Origin: Paenibacillus herberti
GTDB taxonomy: Bacteria > Bacillota > Bacilli > Paenibacillales > Paenibacillaceae
DNA length: 64,000 nucleotides
Reading direction: 5' to 3'
Assembly (NCBI RefSeq): GCF_002233675.1
Contig: NZ_NMUQ01000002.1
Location: 577,016 to 641,015, forward strand
Position numbers and translations under genes: made by a program. The notes under the pieces were generated by a model. The model did not search any database. It was not told where the DNA came from and saw only the letters and a list, made by a program, of their open reading frames with translations. Positions 36,655 to 45,766 of this stretch are shown here, one piece after another. Numbering within the stretch: the stretch's first letter is position 1; every line of letters begins with the position of its first letter.

Positions 36655-38105
36655 GACCCCAACTCCTTCTCGATTAGTTGGCTGAGCATTCGTGCTCCCT
36701 GCATCACAATTGGGATGCCGCCCCCGGGATGAACGGACGCGCCCACCGCGTACAGCCGCTCCACCGGCAGCGGCTTCACCTGCGGCCGGAAGCCGCCGGA
36801 CTGCCGCAGCACCGGCGCGATGCCGAAGCTGCCGCCGCGGTACAACCCGGCGCGGGCCGCATCACGCGGCGTCCGAACGCGTCGCCAACGGATCGCCTCT
36901 CTCAAGCCAGGGAAGCGGAGCTCTTCTGCCCGCTCCAGCACCTTTTGCACCAGTGCCTCGCCTTCGCTGTCCCAGTCCAATCCCTCGGCAGCCGGAACCG
37001 GGATAAGAAAGTACAACACACTCTCACCAGGTCGCGCGGCCTCTGGATCAACCGCAACGGGATTGAACGCGTAGAACGACGGCGTGGCATTAAGCCGCCC
37101 CCGGCGGAATACATCCTGCATATGCTCCATATGCCGATCCGGCATGAAAAACTGATGCGCACCCGCCTCCTCCCAGCGCCGATCCAGCCCCAGATAGACC
37201 AGCAAGCAGCCAGATGAGGGAATATAGGTGCGTGGTTTCGCTTTCCAACCTGTCAACAAGCCGCTCAAGCCGGGGTAATCGCCATTGTAAATGACGGCGT
37301 CATAGTCGCTCCGCTCTCCTGCAACAGAAAGCCCGACACAACGGCCGGACTCCACTAGTACTTTGTCGACTGGCGAGTCCAGGCGCAGCCGGATTCCCGC
37401 CTTGCGGCAAGCTCTCTCCAGCGTCCCCGCCAGCGAGCTGTAACCACCTTTTACATACCAGATGCCATGCTTGTGTTCGCTATAGGGAATGAGGCCGTAT
37501 AGCGCTGGCGACTGCTGCGGTGACCCGCCGATGTAGAGCGATTGCATGGAGTACGCTTCGCGGATGCGCTCCTCACGGAAGTAAGCCGAAGTCCAGGGAT
37601 GCAGCCCCCTATAAGCGCGGGATCTCAGCAGAAAGCTCAAGTTTGCCCGCGTCAGAAATGAACCCAGACCGCTGAAGGTACGGGAGAGGAACGCCTTGAA
37701 GCCGTAGTCGAACAGCCCCTCCATATCCTTCATATACCGACGAAAGTCCGCTCCTCCTCCGGGATAGGCTGCTTCCATCACTCTCTCCTGTTGCCCAACA
37801 TCTTGCCATTTGGTCCAGCGCGTCCCATCCGGATAATAAAAGTCATACAGCGGGTCGATTCGCAGCAGCTCCACCTCGTCCCCAGGAACTCCGGCTTCGT
37901 GCAAAATTTCCTTTAGCAGCTCCGGCAGCAATACGATTGTCGGTCCCTGATCGATGCGGAAACGACCAGTCCCGTCCTCCTCGTAGGCAAGCCGTCCGCC
38001 GACTCTAGCTTCCTTTTCGAAAACGTCCACCTCATGCCCCTGGCGGCGGAGCAGCAACGCTGTCACCAAACCGCCTACGCCCGAACCAATAATCGCCGCT
38101 CTCAT
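36648..38105 (-). CDS. Carotenoid desaturase/oxygenase-type flavoprotein (second operon gene)
   Basis: The ATG at 38105 overlaps the stop of the first gene as ATGA; an extension to 38384 inside that gene is not credible. The 485-residue protein begins MRAAIIGSGVGGLVTALLLRRQGHEVDVFEKEARVGG (FAD site), contains RIDQGPTIVLLPELLKEIL, LYIGGSPQQSPALYGLIPYSE and the mid-domain GGYSSLAGTLERACRKAGI, and ends with LYAVGASVHPGGGIPIVMQGARML. It belongs to the CrtI/CrtN group. It may introduce further double bases or oxidise a terminal methyl group (CrtNc-like), acting after the synthase encoded next. The precise reaction cannot be assigned. Confidence 0.85.
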   Translation of the reverse strand: MRAAIIGSGVGGLVTALLLRRQGHEVDVFEKEARVGGRLAYEEDGTGRFRIDQGPTIVLLPELLKEILHEAGVPGDEVELLRIDPLYDFYYPDGTRWTKWQDVGQQERVMEAAYPGGGADFRRYMKDMEGLFDYGFKAFLSRTFSGLGSFLTRANLSFLLRSRAYRGLHPWTSAYFREERIREAYSMQSLYIGGSPQQSPALYGLIPYSEHKHGIWYVKGGYSSLAGTLERACRKAGIRLRLDSPVDKVLVESGRCVGLSVAGERSDYDAVIYNGDYPGLSGLLTGWKAKPRTYIPSSGCLLVYLGLDRRWEEAGAHQFFMPDRHMEHMQDVFRRGRLNATPSFYAFNPVAVDPEAARPGESVLYFLIPVPAAEGLDWDSEGEALVQKVLERAEELRFPGLREAIRWRRVRTPRDAARAGLYRGGSFGIAPVLRQSGGFRPQVKPLPVERLYAVGASVHPGGGIPIVMQGARMLSQLIEKELGSC

Positions 38106-39676
38106 GAAGGGCTCCCCTCTTGTGTAGCGCCGCCCCGCCTCCATCCGCCAAGCAAACCTCGTCTCCCAGGAGCTTCCCGATACGAATCCTCCAGCAGCTG
38201 CGCGCTGATAATCGCCGATTGGATAATCGTCGGCAAGCCGCTTCCGGGATGCGTGCCCCCTCCAACAAGGTAGCAATGATCGACCTCCTGGAACTTGTTG
38301 CGGGGGCGCAAATACATCATTTGATCCAGGCTGTGGGCCAGGTTGAACGTCGCACCCTCGTATACGTAGGACTGCTGCTCCCAATCGTCCGGCGTGTACA
38401 TCTCTTCTTCCTCGATGAGCGCCTCCACCGCCGTGATATCATCCAACCCGCACTCCGCCGCCAGCCGCTCCAGCATGACCGTGCGCACGGCCTGAGCCTG
38501 CTCTTTCCAATCGATGCCGGAGCGATTATTCGGGACGGGCATGAGCAGATAAAGGGCGGATTTACCGGAAGGCGCCAGCGTTGAATCTAGCTTGGATGGA
38601 TTATGAATGTAGAGCGAAGGCTCCTCGGACAAGATCATGCGCTCCGTCATATCGTCAACATTGCTCCGGTAGTCGGCCGCGAACAAGATTTTGTGATGCG
38701 GAAGCGGAAGCTCGGCATTAATGCCCAGATATAACATGAAGGTGGAGAGGGATAGCTTTTTCTTTTTCATTTTGGCGGGAGTGTACGACTTCAATGTTCC
38801 CGGTTCGAACAGATGTGTCGCTGCATGGCCAAAGTCCGCATTAATAACAACATCGTCGGCATCCAGCTGCTCGCCGCTATCCAACTCCACGCCGCAGGCA
38901 CGACCGTTTTCGACGATAATTCGGCGCACGCCCGAGCCCATTCGAATGTCCGCTCCATGCTCACGCGCAGCATTCGCCATCGCCTCGCTGATCCGGTTCA
39001 AGCCGCCAATGGGATGGTACAAGCCGTATTCATGCTCCATGAAGCTCAGAATCGTGAATGTGCCGGGACATTCCCAGGGTGACATGCCGAGGTATTTGGA
39101 TTGGAAGGAGAACGCCCAGCGCAACCGCTCATCTGTAAAATAACGTGAAAGCCGCTTATGAACCGTATCCGCCGCATCGAGGCGCGGTAACGCTCGCAGC
39201 ATATCCGCCGATAAATAACCGCCTGCACTCGTAAAGGGGCGCTTCAACAGCGGCAGCACACGGGCCAGCTTATCCCGTTCCCGATGCATAAATCGGAGGT
39301 AACGCTCTCCATTGCCGGGGAACAGTCCCTCTATTTGACGGGCCGTCTCCTCTGGGCTGCCGCCGGGAGAGAATTCCAACTCACCGAACTTTAGCGTGTA
39401 CAGCGGATCGACTCTTTTCAGCTCCACATAGTCCTGCAACCGCCGATCCGTCAGCTCGAACAATTCCTCCAGCACCGGCAGCATCATCAGAAACGTTGGC
39501 CCCCGGTCGAAAATGTACTCCCCCAGCCGAAGCGCAGAGGTTCGTCCCCCGAGGTAGGTCTGCTTCTCCAGTACGGTCACCTCATGCCCTTTGGCCGCTA
39601 GCAGCATTGCTGCCGCCAAGCCACCCGGCCCGGCTCCGATGATGGCCGCTTTTATGCGTTTTCCCACATCACACAC
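38102..39676 (-). CDS. Phytoene/diapophytoene desaturase, CrtI/CrtN-like (first operon gene)
   Basis: The frame opens at GTG 39676; GGGGGAG lies only 4 nt upstream and another GTG at 39667 is 13 nt away, so the exact start is unsure. The 524-residue protein shows AAIIGAGPGGLAAAMLLAAKGHEVTVLEKQTYLGG, FDRGPTFLMMLPVLEELFEL, YHPIGGLNRISEAMANAAREHGADI and CYLVGGGTHPGSGLPTIIQSAIISAQLL. This full set is typical of the desaturases that convert colourless phytoene or diapophytoene to coloured polyenes. As the first gene it is the likely first modifying enzyme. Six overlapping genes follow on the same strand. Confidence 0.88.
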   Translation of the reverse strand: MCDVGKRIKAAIIGAGPGGLAAAMLLAAKGHEVTVLEKQTYLGGRTSALRLGEYIFDRGPTFLMMLPVLEELFELTDRRLQDYVELKRVDPLYTLKFGELEFSPGGSPEETARQIEGLFPGNGERYLRFMHRERDKLARVLPLLKRPFTSAGGYLSADMLRALPRLDAADTVHKRLSRYFTDERLRWAFSFQSKYLGMSPWECPGTFTILSFMEHEYGLYHPIGGLNRISEAMANAAREHGADIRMGSGVRRIIVENGRACGVELDSGEQLDADDVVINADFGHAATHLFEPGTLKSYTPAKMKKKKLSLSTFMLYLGINAELPLPHHKILFAADYRSNVDDMTERMILSEEPSLYIHNPSKLDSTLAPSGKSALYLLMPVPNNRSGIDWKEQAQAVRTVMLERLAAECGLDDITAVEALIEEEEMYTPDDWEQQSYVYEGATFNLAHSLDQMMYLRPRNKFQEVDHCYLVGGGTHPGSGLPTIIQSAIISAQLLEDSYREAPGRRGLLGGWRRGGATQEGSPS

Positions 39677-40170
39677 CCACTCCCCCGTGATGGCTCCTCT
39701 TTCTCGGCCCTTAGACTCTTTGTTAGAGCGTCAACGCTTGCTGTGGCTAGCAGTAAGCTAATGAGTGACTGATGAGCAACTAAAACTGACCCAGCCAATA
39801 TTAACCCAATGGTATATTTAAATATTAACCCAACGGTATATTAATGACCAGAGTATTTTGAAATTTTATCCATACCGTCAGTCGGCTTAGAGCTTAGAGC
39901 TCGTACTAAATTCTATGCGAGTCGATCTGTATGTCAGAACATCCATTCTCGACAGAACAACAAAGACTAGGGAGATGACTATCGTTCATTAGGAAAAGAA
40001 TTGGGTCGAATGCCGGGAGAAGTGGTCATGAGCGCTAAGGAGTAGATGTCGGTTGAGATGGTGGATTAGAGGAGGTGAGGATTCGTTAGAGTGAGGAAAA
40101 CTAAGTTTCACCTGTCTCGCGACCAATCAAATAGGCACGCAGCTTCAGCTTGGGAGTAAAATCACAAAAA
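39677..40170. other. Gene-free upstream region of the carotenoid operon
   Basis: About 500 bp with no accepted gene on either strand. It is AT-rich around 39780-39880, where the operon's regulatory repeat lies. The part near 40000-40140 shows no feature. Confidence 0.5.
39797..39842. repeat. 22-bp direct repeat upstream of the carotenoid operon
   Basis: Two copies (39797-39818 and 39821-39842) match at 21 of 22 positions: AATATTAACCCAAYGGTATA followed by TT. They are separated by 2 bp (24-bp period) and lie 121-166 bp upstream of the first carotenoid gene. They may be tandem operator half-sites. The junction forms an AT-rich TATTTAAATA palindrome. Confidence 0.7.
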
Positions 40171-40193
40171 AGCGCCCCAACAAACCGAGCGCT
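40171..40193 (-). terminator. Probable terminator of the helicase gene
   Basis: On the minus strand AGCGCT and GGCGCT flank a loop and TTTTTTG follows. The stem is short (5-6 bp), the U-run is strong. It lies 32 nt behind the stop codon. Confidence 0.5.
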
Positions 40194-40224
40194 GACAGTA
40201 ATTGAATCGAGAGTACGATTAAAA

Positions 40225-42747
40225 CTATCCGTCGCGATCAACGGCCAGCAGCCATTCCTCCGGCAGCAGCCGTCGATAGCGGGGCTGTCGGTAGCGGTCG
40301 TCGATCAGCAGCAATGTGCCGCGGTCCTGCTCGCTGCGGATAAGGCGGCCTCCGGCCTGCAGCACCTTGCTAATACCGGGGTAGACATAGGCGTAATCGA
40401 AGCCGCTGCGGCCTTGGCGCTGTTCGTAGGCGGCTAGTAGATCGCGTTCTGGCCCAAGCTGCGGCAGGCCAACACCGATGACAGCTACCCCGGTCAGCCT
40501 GTCCCCTGCTAGATCGATCCCTTCCGAAAAAATGCCGCCCATAACCGCAAAGCCCATACGAACTAAGCTGCCCTCCCCGTCCTCATGGACCGGTTGATAG
40601 GCCGAGAGGAAGAGATCCCGCTCCTCCTCCGACATCTCGGTCCGCTGAAGCAGAAGACGTAACTCTCGTCCCTCGGTGAGAGTTAACGTTAGCTCGCCGC
40701 CCATCCCGCTGTCCGGCTCACTAACCTTTCCACCGTCCGTTGCGTCGTTCGTCCCGCTGTCCGTATCGTCGCCTGTCCCGCCGCCTGCACCGAGTTCAGT
40801 CAGCAACTGAAGGTAAGCCGCGTTCATATAGGCATACGACGGGAAAAACACCAGCCAGTTACCACCCTTATCCGAGGCGGCCGCCAGCAGCGCCCGAACG
40901 AGCGGCTGGAGCGTACCGGCGCGATCCCCATACCTCGTCGAGAGCGGCAGGATCTTTGCATCCAGCTGTGCAGGATCAAAGGGCGAGGGCAGCGTCAGCG
41001 AGCGATCCTCCTCCTCGGCCCCCAGCTGATCCATATAGAAAGGCAGCGGAGACAGCGTCGCCGAAAAGAACACACGGCCGCCATACTGGCGTCCCGTCTG
41101 CCGCAGCAATTGCGAGGGGTCAAGGCATTGGAGCGTCACCTTGAGCGAGGAGCCCTTCGAGCGCTCGACCATCGCCGTGAAGCGCTCATCGTACCAACCG
41201 CCAGCGGCCTCAAAAGCTTTGGCCGCCCAGTAAGCATCCAGCAGCAGCTGTGCATCCTCCGGCGAAGTGCCCGCCGGGACTCCGGCGGCCAGCACCGCTG
41301 CCGCCTCCGCGATGAAGCTGCGCGCCCCCGCCAGCAGCTCAGCGGGAGGTTCAGCTGCGGCAAACACGCCTGCGCCGGCAGCACTCAATCCCGCCGGCCC
41401 TGCTCCGCCGGCGTCCATCTCTTTGCGCAGCGCGATGAACTGCGCGTTCACGACCTTGGCGGCCGTCGCCAGCGCAGGCGCGCTGCCCTTGAAGCAGCGC
41501 TGAAGCGCCAGGAAAGGCGCTTTCTCCAGCGAAGCGGAGTACATCGACCGGGCGCGATCGGGCAGGTTATGCGCCTCGTCCACGAGCAGTACAGCTCGGC
41601 GCGCCTGTTCGGCTAGGAACCTTTTCAGCGATACCTTGGGGTCGAAGATGTAATTGTAATCGCCAATCACCACATCGGCCGCATAGGCAGCATCCAGCGA
41701 GAACTCGAACGGGCAGACCCTATGCTTCATCGCGTATCGCTCCACGGTCTCGCGTGTGATCAGTGTCTCCTGCTCCAGCAGGTCGAGCACAGCCCCATTA
41801 ATTCGGTCGAAGTATCCGTCGGCAAAGGGGCATTCCGCCTTGTCGCAGCGCACAATCGGCTGCGGACAGATCTTTTCCTTGGCGGTCAAGGTCACCGCAT
41901 GAAGTTTCAGTCCTCCGGCTTCCATTCGCCGCAGGGCATCTTCGGCAGCCGTCCGCGTCGTCGTCCGGGCCGTCAAGTAGAACAGGCGGGCTACGTTTTC
42001 CCCGCCGAGTGAGCGTACCGCCGGCCACAGCACCGACATCGTTTTGCCGATACCGGTCGGCGCCTTGGCGAACAGCCCGCCGCGACCTTCCAGCGTCCGG
42101 TATACGGCGGCCGAGAGCTTCTTTTGCCCCGGGCGGAAGCCGCCAAAAGGAAAGTCCAGTCCCGACAGGCTGCTATCGCGCCACTCACGATGCTGCTGCA
42201 TCATGCGAGCATAAGGGGCATAAGCGTTAAGCAGGCCAAGCAGTGAATCGTGCAGTTCATCCACGGTGCAAATCCGACTCAGCCTGCGAATTGCACCTGA
42301 CTCCATCTGCACATAGGTCAACTGCACGCGCATCGACTCCCGTCCCTGCTGCACGGCATAAATATAAGCGTAGCCCATCGCTTGAGCCCAGTGGACGCGC
42401 CAGCCGTCTTCAGGAATATCCTCCAAGCGGCCGGAAGTCGACTTGATCTCATCTACCGCCGCGATGCCACCTTCCTCCTGAAGCAACCCGTCGCAACGGC
42501 CCTCCACGGTCCACTCCACACCCGCATGCTCCAGTTCAGCGCGCAGGAAAAGCTCACGCTCGTCCCCTTCGCCGTAGGCCGCTTGTATCTCCTTGTGGAT
42601 GCGGGTTCCTTCGGACAACGTCGCTCCGCTACGGAACCCATACTCGATGCTGCCGCTGCGGCAGGCGTATTCGGCCAACGTCCGCACCGCGATCCGCAGC
42701 CTTTTGCCCTCGGGAGCCGCTTGCCCTCCGGATTCCTTTTCCTCCAT
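40225..42747 (-). CDS. DinG/XPD-type ATP-dependent DNA helicase with N-terminal PD-(D/E)XK domain
   Basis: The ATG at 42747 follows GAGGGGGTTGCGGT; 840 residues. Residues 1-190 look like a PD-(D/E)XK nuclease-type domain, with GRCDGLL (Asp86) and AAVDEIKST (Glu100, Lys102). The helicase part has Walker A KAPTGIGKT (228-236), an iron-sulfur cysteine set (Cys294, 301, 306, 345), the DEAH box LLVDEAHNLPD (388-397), and later FFSATLSPLPFYMDQLGAEE, NWLVFFPSYAYMNAAY and GRLIRSEQDRGTLLLIDDRY. XPD/DinG relatives unwind DNA 5' to 3' during repair of replication blocks. A low-complexity Asp/Gly/Thr-rich insertion lies near residue 655-690. It forms its own transcription unit, divergent from the hydrolase. 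Confidence 0.88.
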   Translation of the reverse strand: MEEKESGGQAAPEGKRLRIAVRTLAEYACRSGSIEYGFRSGATLSEGTRIHKEIQAAYGEGDERELFLRAELEHAGVEWTVEGRCDGLLQEEGGIAAVDEIKSTSGRLEDIPEDGWRVHWAQAMGYAYIYAVQQGRESMRVQLTYVQMESGAIRRLSRICTVDELHDSLLGLLNAYAPYARMMQQHREWRDSSLSGLDFPFGGFRPGQKKLSAAVYRTLEGRGGLFAKAPTGIGKTMSVLWPAVRSLGGENVARLFYLTARTTTRTAAEDALRRMEAGGLKLHAVTLTAKEKICPQPIVRCDKAECPFADGYFDRINGAVLDLLEQETLITRETVERYAMKHRVCPFEFSLDAAYAADVVIGDYNYIFDPKVSLKRFLAEQARRAVLLVDEAHNLPDRARSMYSASLEKAPFLALQRCFKGSAPALATAAKVVNAQFIALRKEMDAGGAGPAGLSAAGAGVFAAAEPPAELLAGARSFIAEAAAVLAAGVPAGTSPEDAQLLLDAYWAAKAFEAAGGWYDERFTAMVERSKGSSLKVTLQCLDPSQLLRQTGRQYGGRVFFSATLSPLPFYMDQLGAEEEDRSLTLPSPFDPAQLDAKILPLSTRYGDRAGTLQPLVRALLAAASDKGGNWLVFFPSYAYMNAAYLQLLTELGAGGGTGDDTDSGTNDATDGGKVSEPDSGMGGELTLTLTEGRELRLLLQRTEMSEEERDLFLSAYQPVHEDGEGSLVRMGFAVMGGIFSEGIDLAGDRLTGVAVIGVGLPQLGPERDLLAAYEQRQGRSGFDYAYVYPGISKVLQAGGRLIRSEQDRGTLLLIDDRYRQPRYRRLLPEEWLLAVDRDG

Positions 42748-42905
42748 ACCGCAACCCCCTCACCCGAACACCAGTTTGTATTTATTGTAACATGTCCCGC
42801 AACTCCTAGACCATCACCCGCACAGCGACAATTTTTAGCGTGTAGCCAGGTATAGACGAGGGTAAGAATACGAATAAGTATTTTAAAATAGGGAGGAATC
42901 GTCTT

Positions 42906-43709
42906 ATGGGCAAATATATTGAGGTTGAACTGGGAGTAAAGCTGTATGTGGAGGATCTTGGACAAGGAGAGCCTGTCGTTTTCCTGCATGGGTGGCCGGC
43001 AAGCTCGAGGATGTTTGAATACCAATCCATGCTGCTTCCGCAAAAAGGACTCCGCTTCATCGGCATCGACTTCCGCGGATTCGGCAAATCAGACGGCCCA
43101 TGGGAGAACTACTCTTACGATCGCATGGCCGATGACGTGCGAGCCGTTGTGGACAAGCTGGGCTTGGAGCGATTCACGCTCGTCGGCTTTTCGATGGGCG
43201 GCGCGATAGCCGTTCGCTACATGAACCTGCACAACGAGCACGGCGTATCTCGTCTCATACTGGCAGGAGCTGCAGCTCCACGCTTCACTCGGGCGGAGGA
43301 CTTCCCTTACGGCGCTCCGGTCAAGGGGGTAGACACGATGATCAACGATACTCATAAGGATCGCCCTGCGATGATCGAAGCTTTCGGCAAACAATTCGTC
43401 GGTAAGCAGCCTTCCAAGCCATTCGCTCAATGGTTGAGCACGATCTGTCTGGAATCGACCGCTCATGCCACCGTCCGGGCGATGGAATCGCTGCGCGATG
43501 AGGATCTGCGAGGCGACTTGCCAGCGATCACAGTTCCAGTGACGGTGCTGCACGGCGTTCAGGATAAAATCTGCCCGCTAGAGCTGGCGGAAAAAACGCT
43601 GGAGCTGGTTCCTCAAGCGGAACTGATCCGCTTTGAGGAGAGCGGCCACGCGATGTTGTTCGACGAGCCGGACAAATTCAACGAGACGCTGCTCGCTCTC
43701 TTGCAGTAA
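42906..43709 (+). CDS. Alpha/beta hydrolase
   Basis: The ATG follows AGGGAGG 8-10 nt upstream; 267 residues. The catalytic triad is Ser96 in VGFSMGGA, Asp220 in LHGVQDKICP, and His248 in EESGHAMLFD; the oxyanion site is FLHGWPASS. The general look, with IGIDFRGFGKSDGPW, is that of chloroperoxidase- or esterase-like hydrolases of about 270 residues. There is no signal peptide. The natural substrate cannot be predicted. It is followed by a terminator and is thus probably monocistronic. Confidence 0.9.
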   Translation: MGKYIEVELGVKLYVEDLGQGEPVVFLHGWPASSRMFEYQSMLLPQKGLRFIGIDFRGFGKSDGPWENYSYDRMADDVRAVVDKLGLERFTLVGFSMGGAIAVRYMNLHNEHGVSRLILAGAAAPRFTRAEDFPYGAPVKGVDTMINDTHKDRPAMIEAFGKQFVGKQPSKPFAQWLSTICLESTAHATVRAMESLRDEDLRGDLPAITVPVTVLHGVQDKICPLELAEKTLELVPQAELIRFEESGHAMLFDEPDKFNETLLALLQ

Positions 43710-43758
43710 GGTAAGAAATCGTCGCTTTATTCCCACCTAATTCCCATTATTACCCACT

Positions 43759-43798
43759 GCCCTTCCAACCGCCCACAGGGCAAAAGGAAGGGCTTTTT
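43759..43798 (+). terminator. Terminator of the hydrolase gene
   Basis: GCCCTTCC and GGAAGGGC pair across a 19-nt loop; TTTTT follows. Confidence 0.75.
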
Positions 43799-43823
43799 CA
43801 CCTACCGCCGGAATGGCTTTCTA

Positions 43824-45152
43824 TTGAAAGTAGCCGGGCTGCACCGCAACAAAATGACGCAATTGTACATTCCTAAACCTGCCTCACTATGCTACGCTGA
43901 GGGTAGAATACAGCGGACCTTTATATTCGTAGCCACCAATCCCTATCACCGTATGTTCTATCGCGAAATTTACTTCCGCGAAAGCGGAGGCGTGCGCAAC
44001 GTAGACTTCGTCATGGGCGAATGGTATGTCGTGCACGGCAGCTACACATCCGGTGTTCTCATACTTAGCCTCATTCTCGTACTCATTCATTTGATGAAAC
44101 CTTCTGGGGGCTTCAAGCCGCAATTGATTGCCGTTGCACTCGGCATCGCCCTGCCGATCTGCGCTTCGCTGGCTTATCTGCTCGGGCTAAGCCCCTATGA
44201 TATCGATCCAGTACCCGTAGTGTTATGCATAACGAGTGCTTTATACGCCTGGGCTTTTTTACGGGCCGATATGCTTTCCATCCTACCGGTCGCCCGCGAT
44301 ACCGTCATGGAAAGCATGGGCGAAGGCGTACTTGTCATGGACGCGGATTGGCGCCTGCTCGATAGCAACCGCTCTGCTCGGCATCTGCTGCCGGAGCTTG
44401 AACGGGCTGTCATCGGGGGCAGCATCAGGGATCTCGGGCTGCCCGCCGAAGCCTCTACAGCGTTCCGCTCCGCGCTAGCTGAGCCTGGTCGTCCGATTCC
44501 TTTTGCCCGGGGAACAGGTACTGACGCTGTCTATTACGAGGTCTATTCGGCTGCCGTTGGGCGCGGCAGCGGTCGTAGCGGCGGACATTTGCTCGTGCTC
44601 AGCAATACGACGGAACACCGTAATTTGCAGGAACAGTTGCATCGCATGGCCTCCCTCGACTCGCTGACAGGTATTCTGAACCGCGGAGCCTTTCTTGCCA
44701 ACACCGCCGAAGCATTGGCGGCCAGCGTCCGTGAACAGAAGCCCTGTTCACGGACGCTGTTTGACCTTGACCATTTCAAAGTCATCAATGACACCTACGG
44801 CCATGAAGCCGGAGATGCCGCTCTGCTGAAAATGGTCGAGGTATGCCGAGAGCGGCTCGAACCTGGCATGCTGTTTGCCCGGTACGGAGGCGAGGAGTTT
44901 ATACTCCTACTTCCAGGGTTAAATGGAGAACAAGTCGTTGAGTTGGCAGAGTCAATCAGGCAGGACGCCGAGCAAGCCGAGCTGATCACAACCGACGGGC
45001 GTATCGTACGAATTCGGGCTAGCTTCGGAGCTGCTACGGTCCAGGACGGTCGGCAAGCGGACTATCAGGAGATGTTCCGTCGCGCCGACCTGGCTTTGTA
45101 TCGGGCCAAGGAGGAAGGGCGTAACCGGGTCTGTCTAGCGGATCCACTTTGA
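43824..45152 (+). CDS. GGDEF diguanylate cyclase with an apparently truncated 7TM sensor
   Basis: The frame opens at TTG 43824, or ATG 43854, but neither has a ribosome binding site, and the upstream terminator ends only 25 nt before. From about residue 33 the protein reads like the middle of a seven-helix sensor domain (FIFVATNPYHRMFYREIYF, VVHGSYTSGVLILSLILVLIHLM, then two more helices); the first two or three helices appear to be missing. A PAS-like stretch (160-270) and a GGDEF domain follow, with FDLDHFKVINDTYGHEAGD and RYGGEEFILLLPG; the active site GGEEF (355-359) is intact. The enzyme would make cyclic di-GMP from GTP. It may be a 5'-truncated, unexpressed gene or start further upstream by a frameshift. 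Confidence 0.75.
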   Translation: MKVAGLHRNKMTQLYIPKPASLCYAEGRIQRTFIFVATNPYHRMFYREIYFRESGGVRNVDFVMGEWYVVHGSYTSGVLILSLILVLIHLMKPSGGFKPQLIAVALGIALPICASLAYLLGLSPYDIDPVPVVLCITSALYAWAFLRADMLSILPVARDTVMESMGEGVLVMDADWRLLDSNRSARHLLPELERAVIGGSIRDLGLPAEASTAFRSALAEPGRPIPFARGTGTDAVYYEVYSAAVGRGSGRSGGHLLVLSNTTEHRNLQEQLHRMASLDSLTGILNRGAFLANTAEALAASVREQKPCSRTLFDLDHFKVINDTYGHEAGDAALLKMVEVCRERLEPGMLFARYGGEEFILLLPGLNGEQVVELAESIRQDAEQAELITTDGRIVRIRASFGAATVQDGRQADYQEMFRRADLALYRAKEEGRNRVCLADPL

Positions 45153-45338
45153 AACCTATCATGCCATACCTGTCGCAGTAATCACGACTCCTACGCATCT
45201 CTTCCCATTTCCATTGCCGCTCCGTCATGTCATCCCCATGCCGGGAATAAGATAGTTGAAGCAGGAAGGGATTGCAGGATTTACATATCCGAGTATAATA
45301 GTCGGCATAAAAGGAATTAAGCGACGGGAGTGTTGAGG

Positions 45339-45701
45339 ATGAACAGAGCCGTGAGACAAGCCAGATGGACGGATGATTGGCTGGATTTGCATAATTACGC
45401 TTCCAAAATTGGGGACGAGGAATGGCGTTTGTCCATCCTCCACCAGTTGCAGTCCGGCGACTCTCCACGCGAGCAGGAGCTTATGGAGCAGCGCCGCGAG
45501 CAGTTGCAGCATGATTTGGAGGAAGTCTCGCGTAAAATGGAAGGCATCTACCTGCGCCTCCGCGATGCAGAGAGCGGCTCAATTCGGAGCAGCCTTTGGA
45601 ATGCGGCTTGGCAGCTTAAGAAGGAACGTGCCCGACTCGCCTCGCTGCTGCGGGGCAGCGAAGCCGGAGCTGGCAGACAGCGCGGGCATCAGGCGGGCTA
45701 G
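45339..45701 (+). CDS. Small coiled-coil hypothetical protein
   Basis: The ATG at 45339 has GGGAG 8 nt upstream; 120 residues. The sequence is hydrophilic and helical with heptad-like charge (QELMEQRREQLQHDLEEVSRKMEGIYLRLRDAE), then WQLKKERARLASLLRG. No family was recognised. A strong terminator directly behind the stop supports it as a real gene. Confidence 0.65.
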   Translation: MNRAVRQARWTDDWLDLHNYASKIGDEEWRLSILHQLQSGDSPREQELMEQRREQLQHDLEEVSRKMEGIYLRLRDAESGSIRSSLWNAAWQLKKERARLASLLRGSEAGAGRQRGHQAG

Positions 45702-45710
45702 CATGACATA

Positions 45711-45766
45711 AAGGGGCCGTCCGAAAAGTCATCTAACGACGACTTTTCGGACGGCCCCTTGTTTTT
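45711..45766 (+). terminator. Strong terminator of the coiled-coil gene
   Basis: A perfect 20-bp stem (45711-45730 with 45741-45760) around ATCTAACGAC; GTTTTT follows. Confidence 0.93.
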
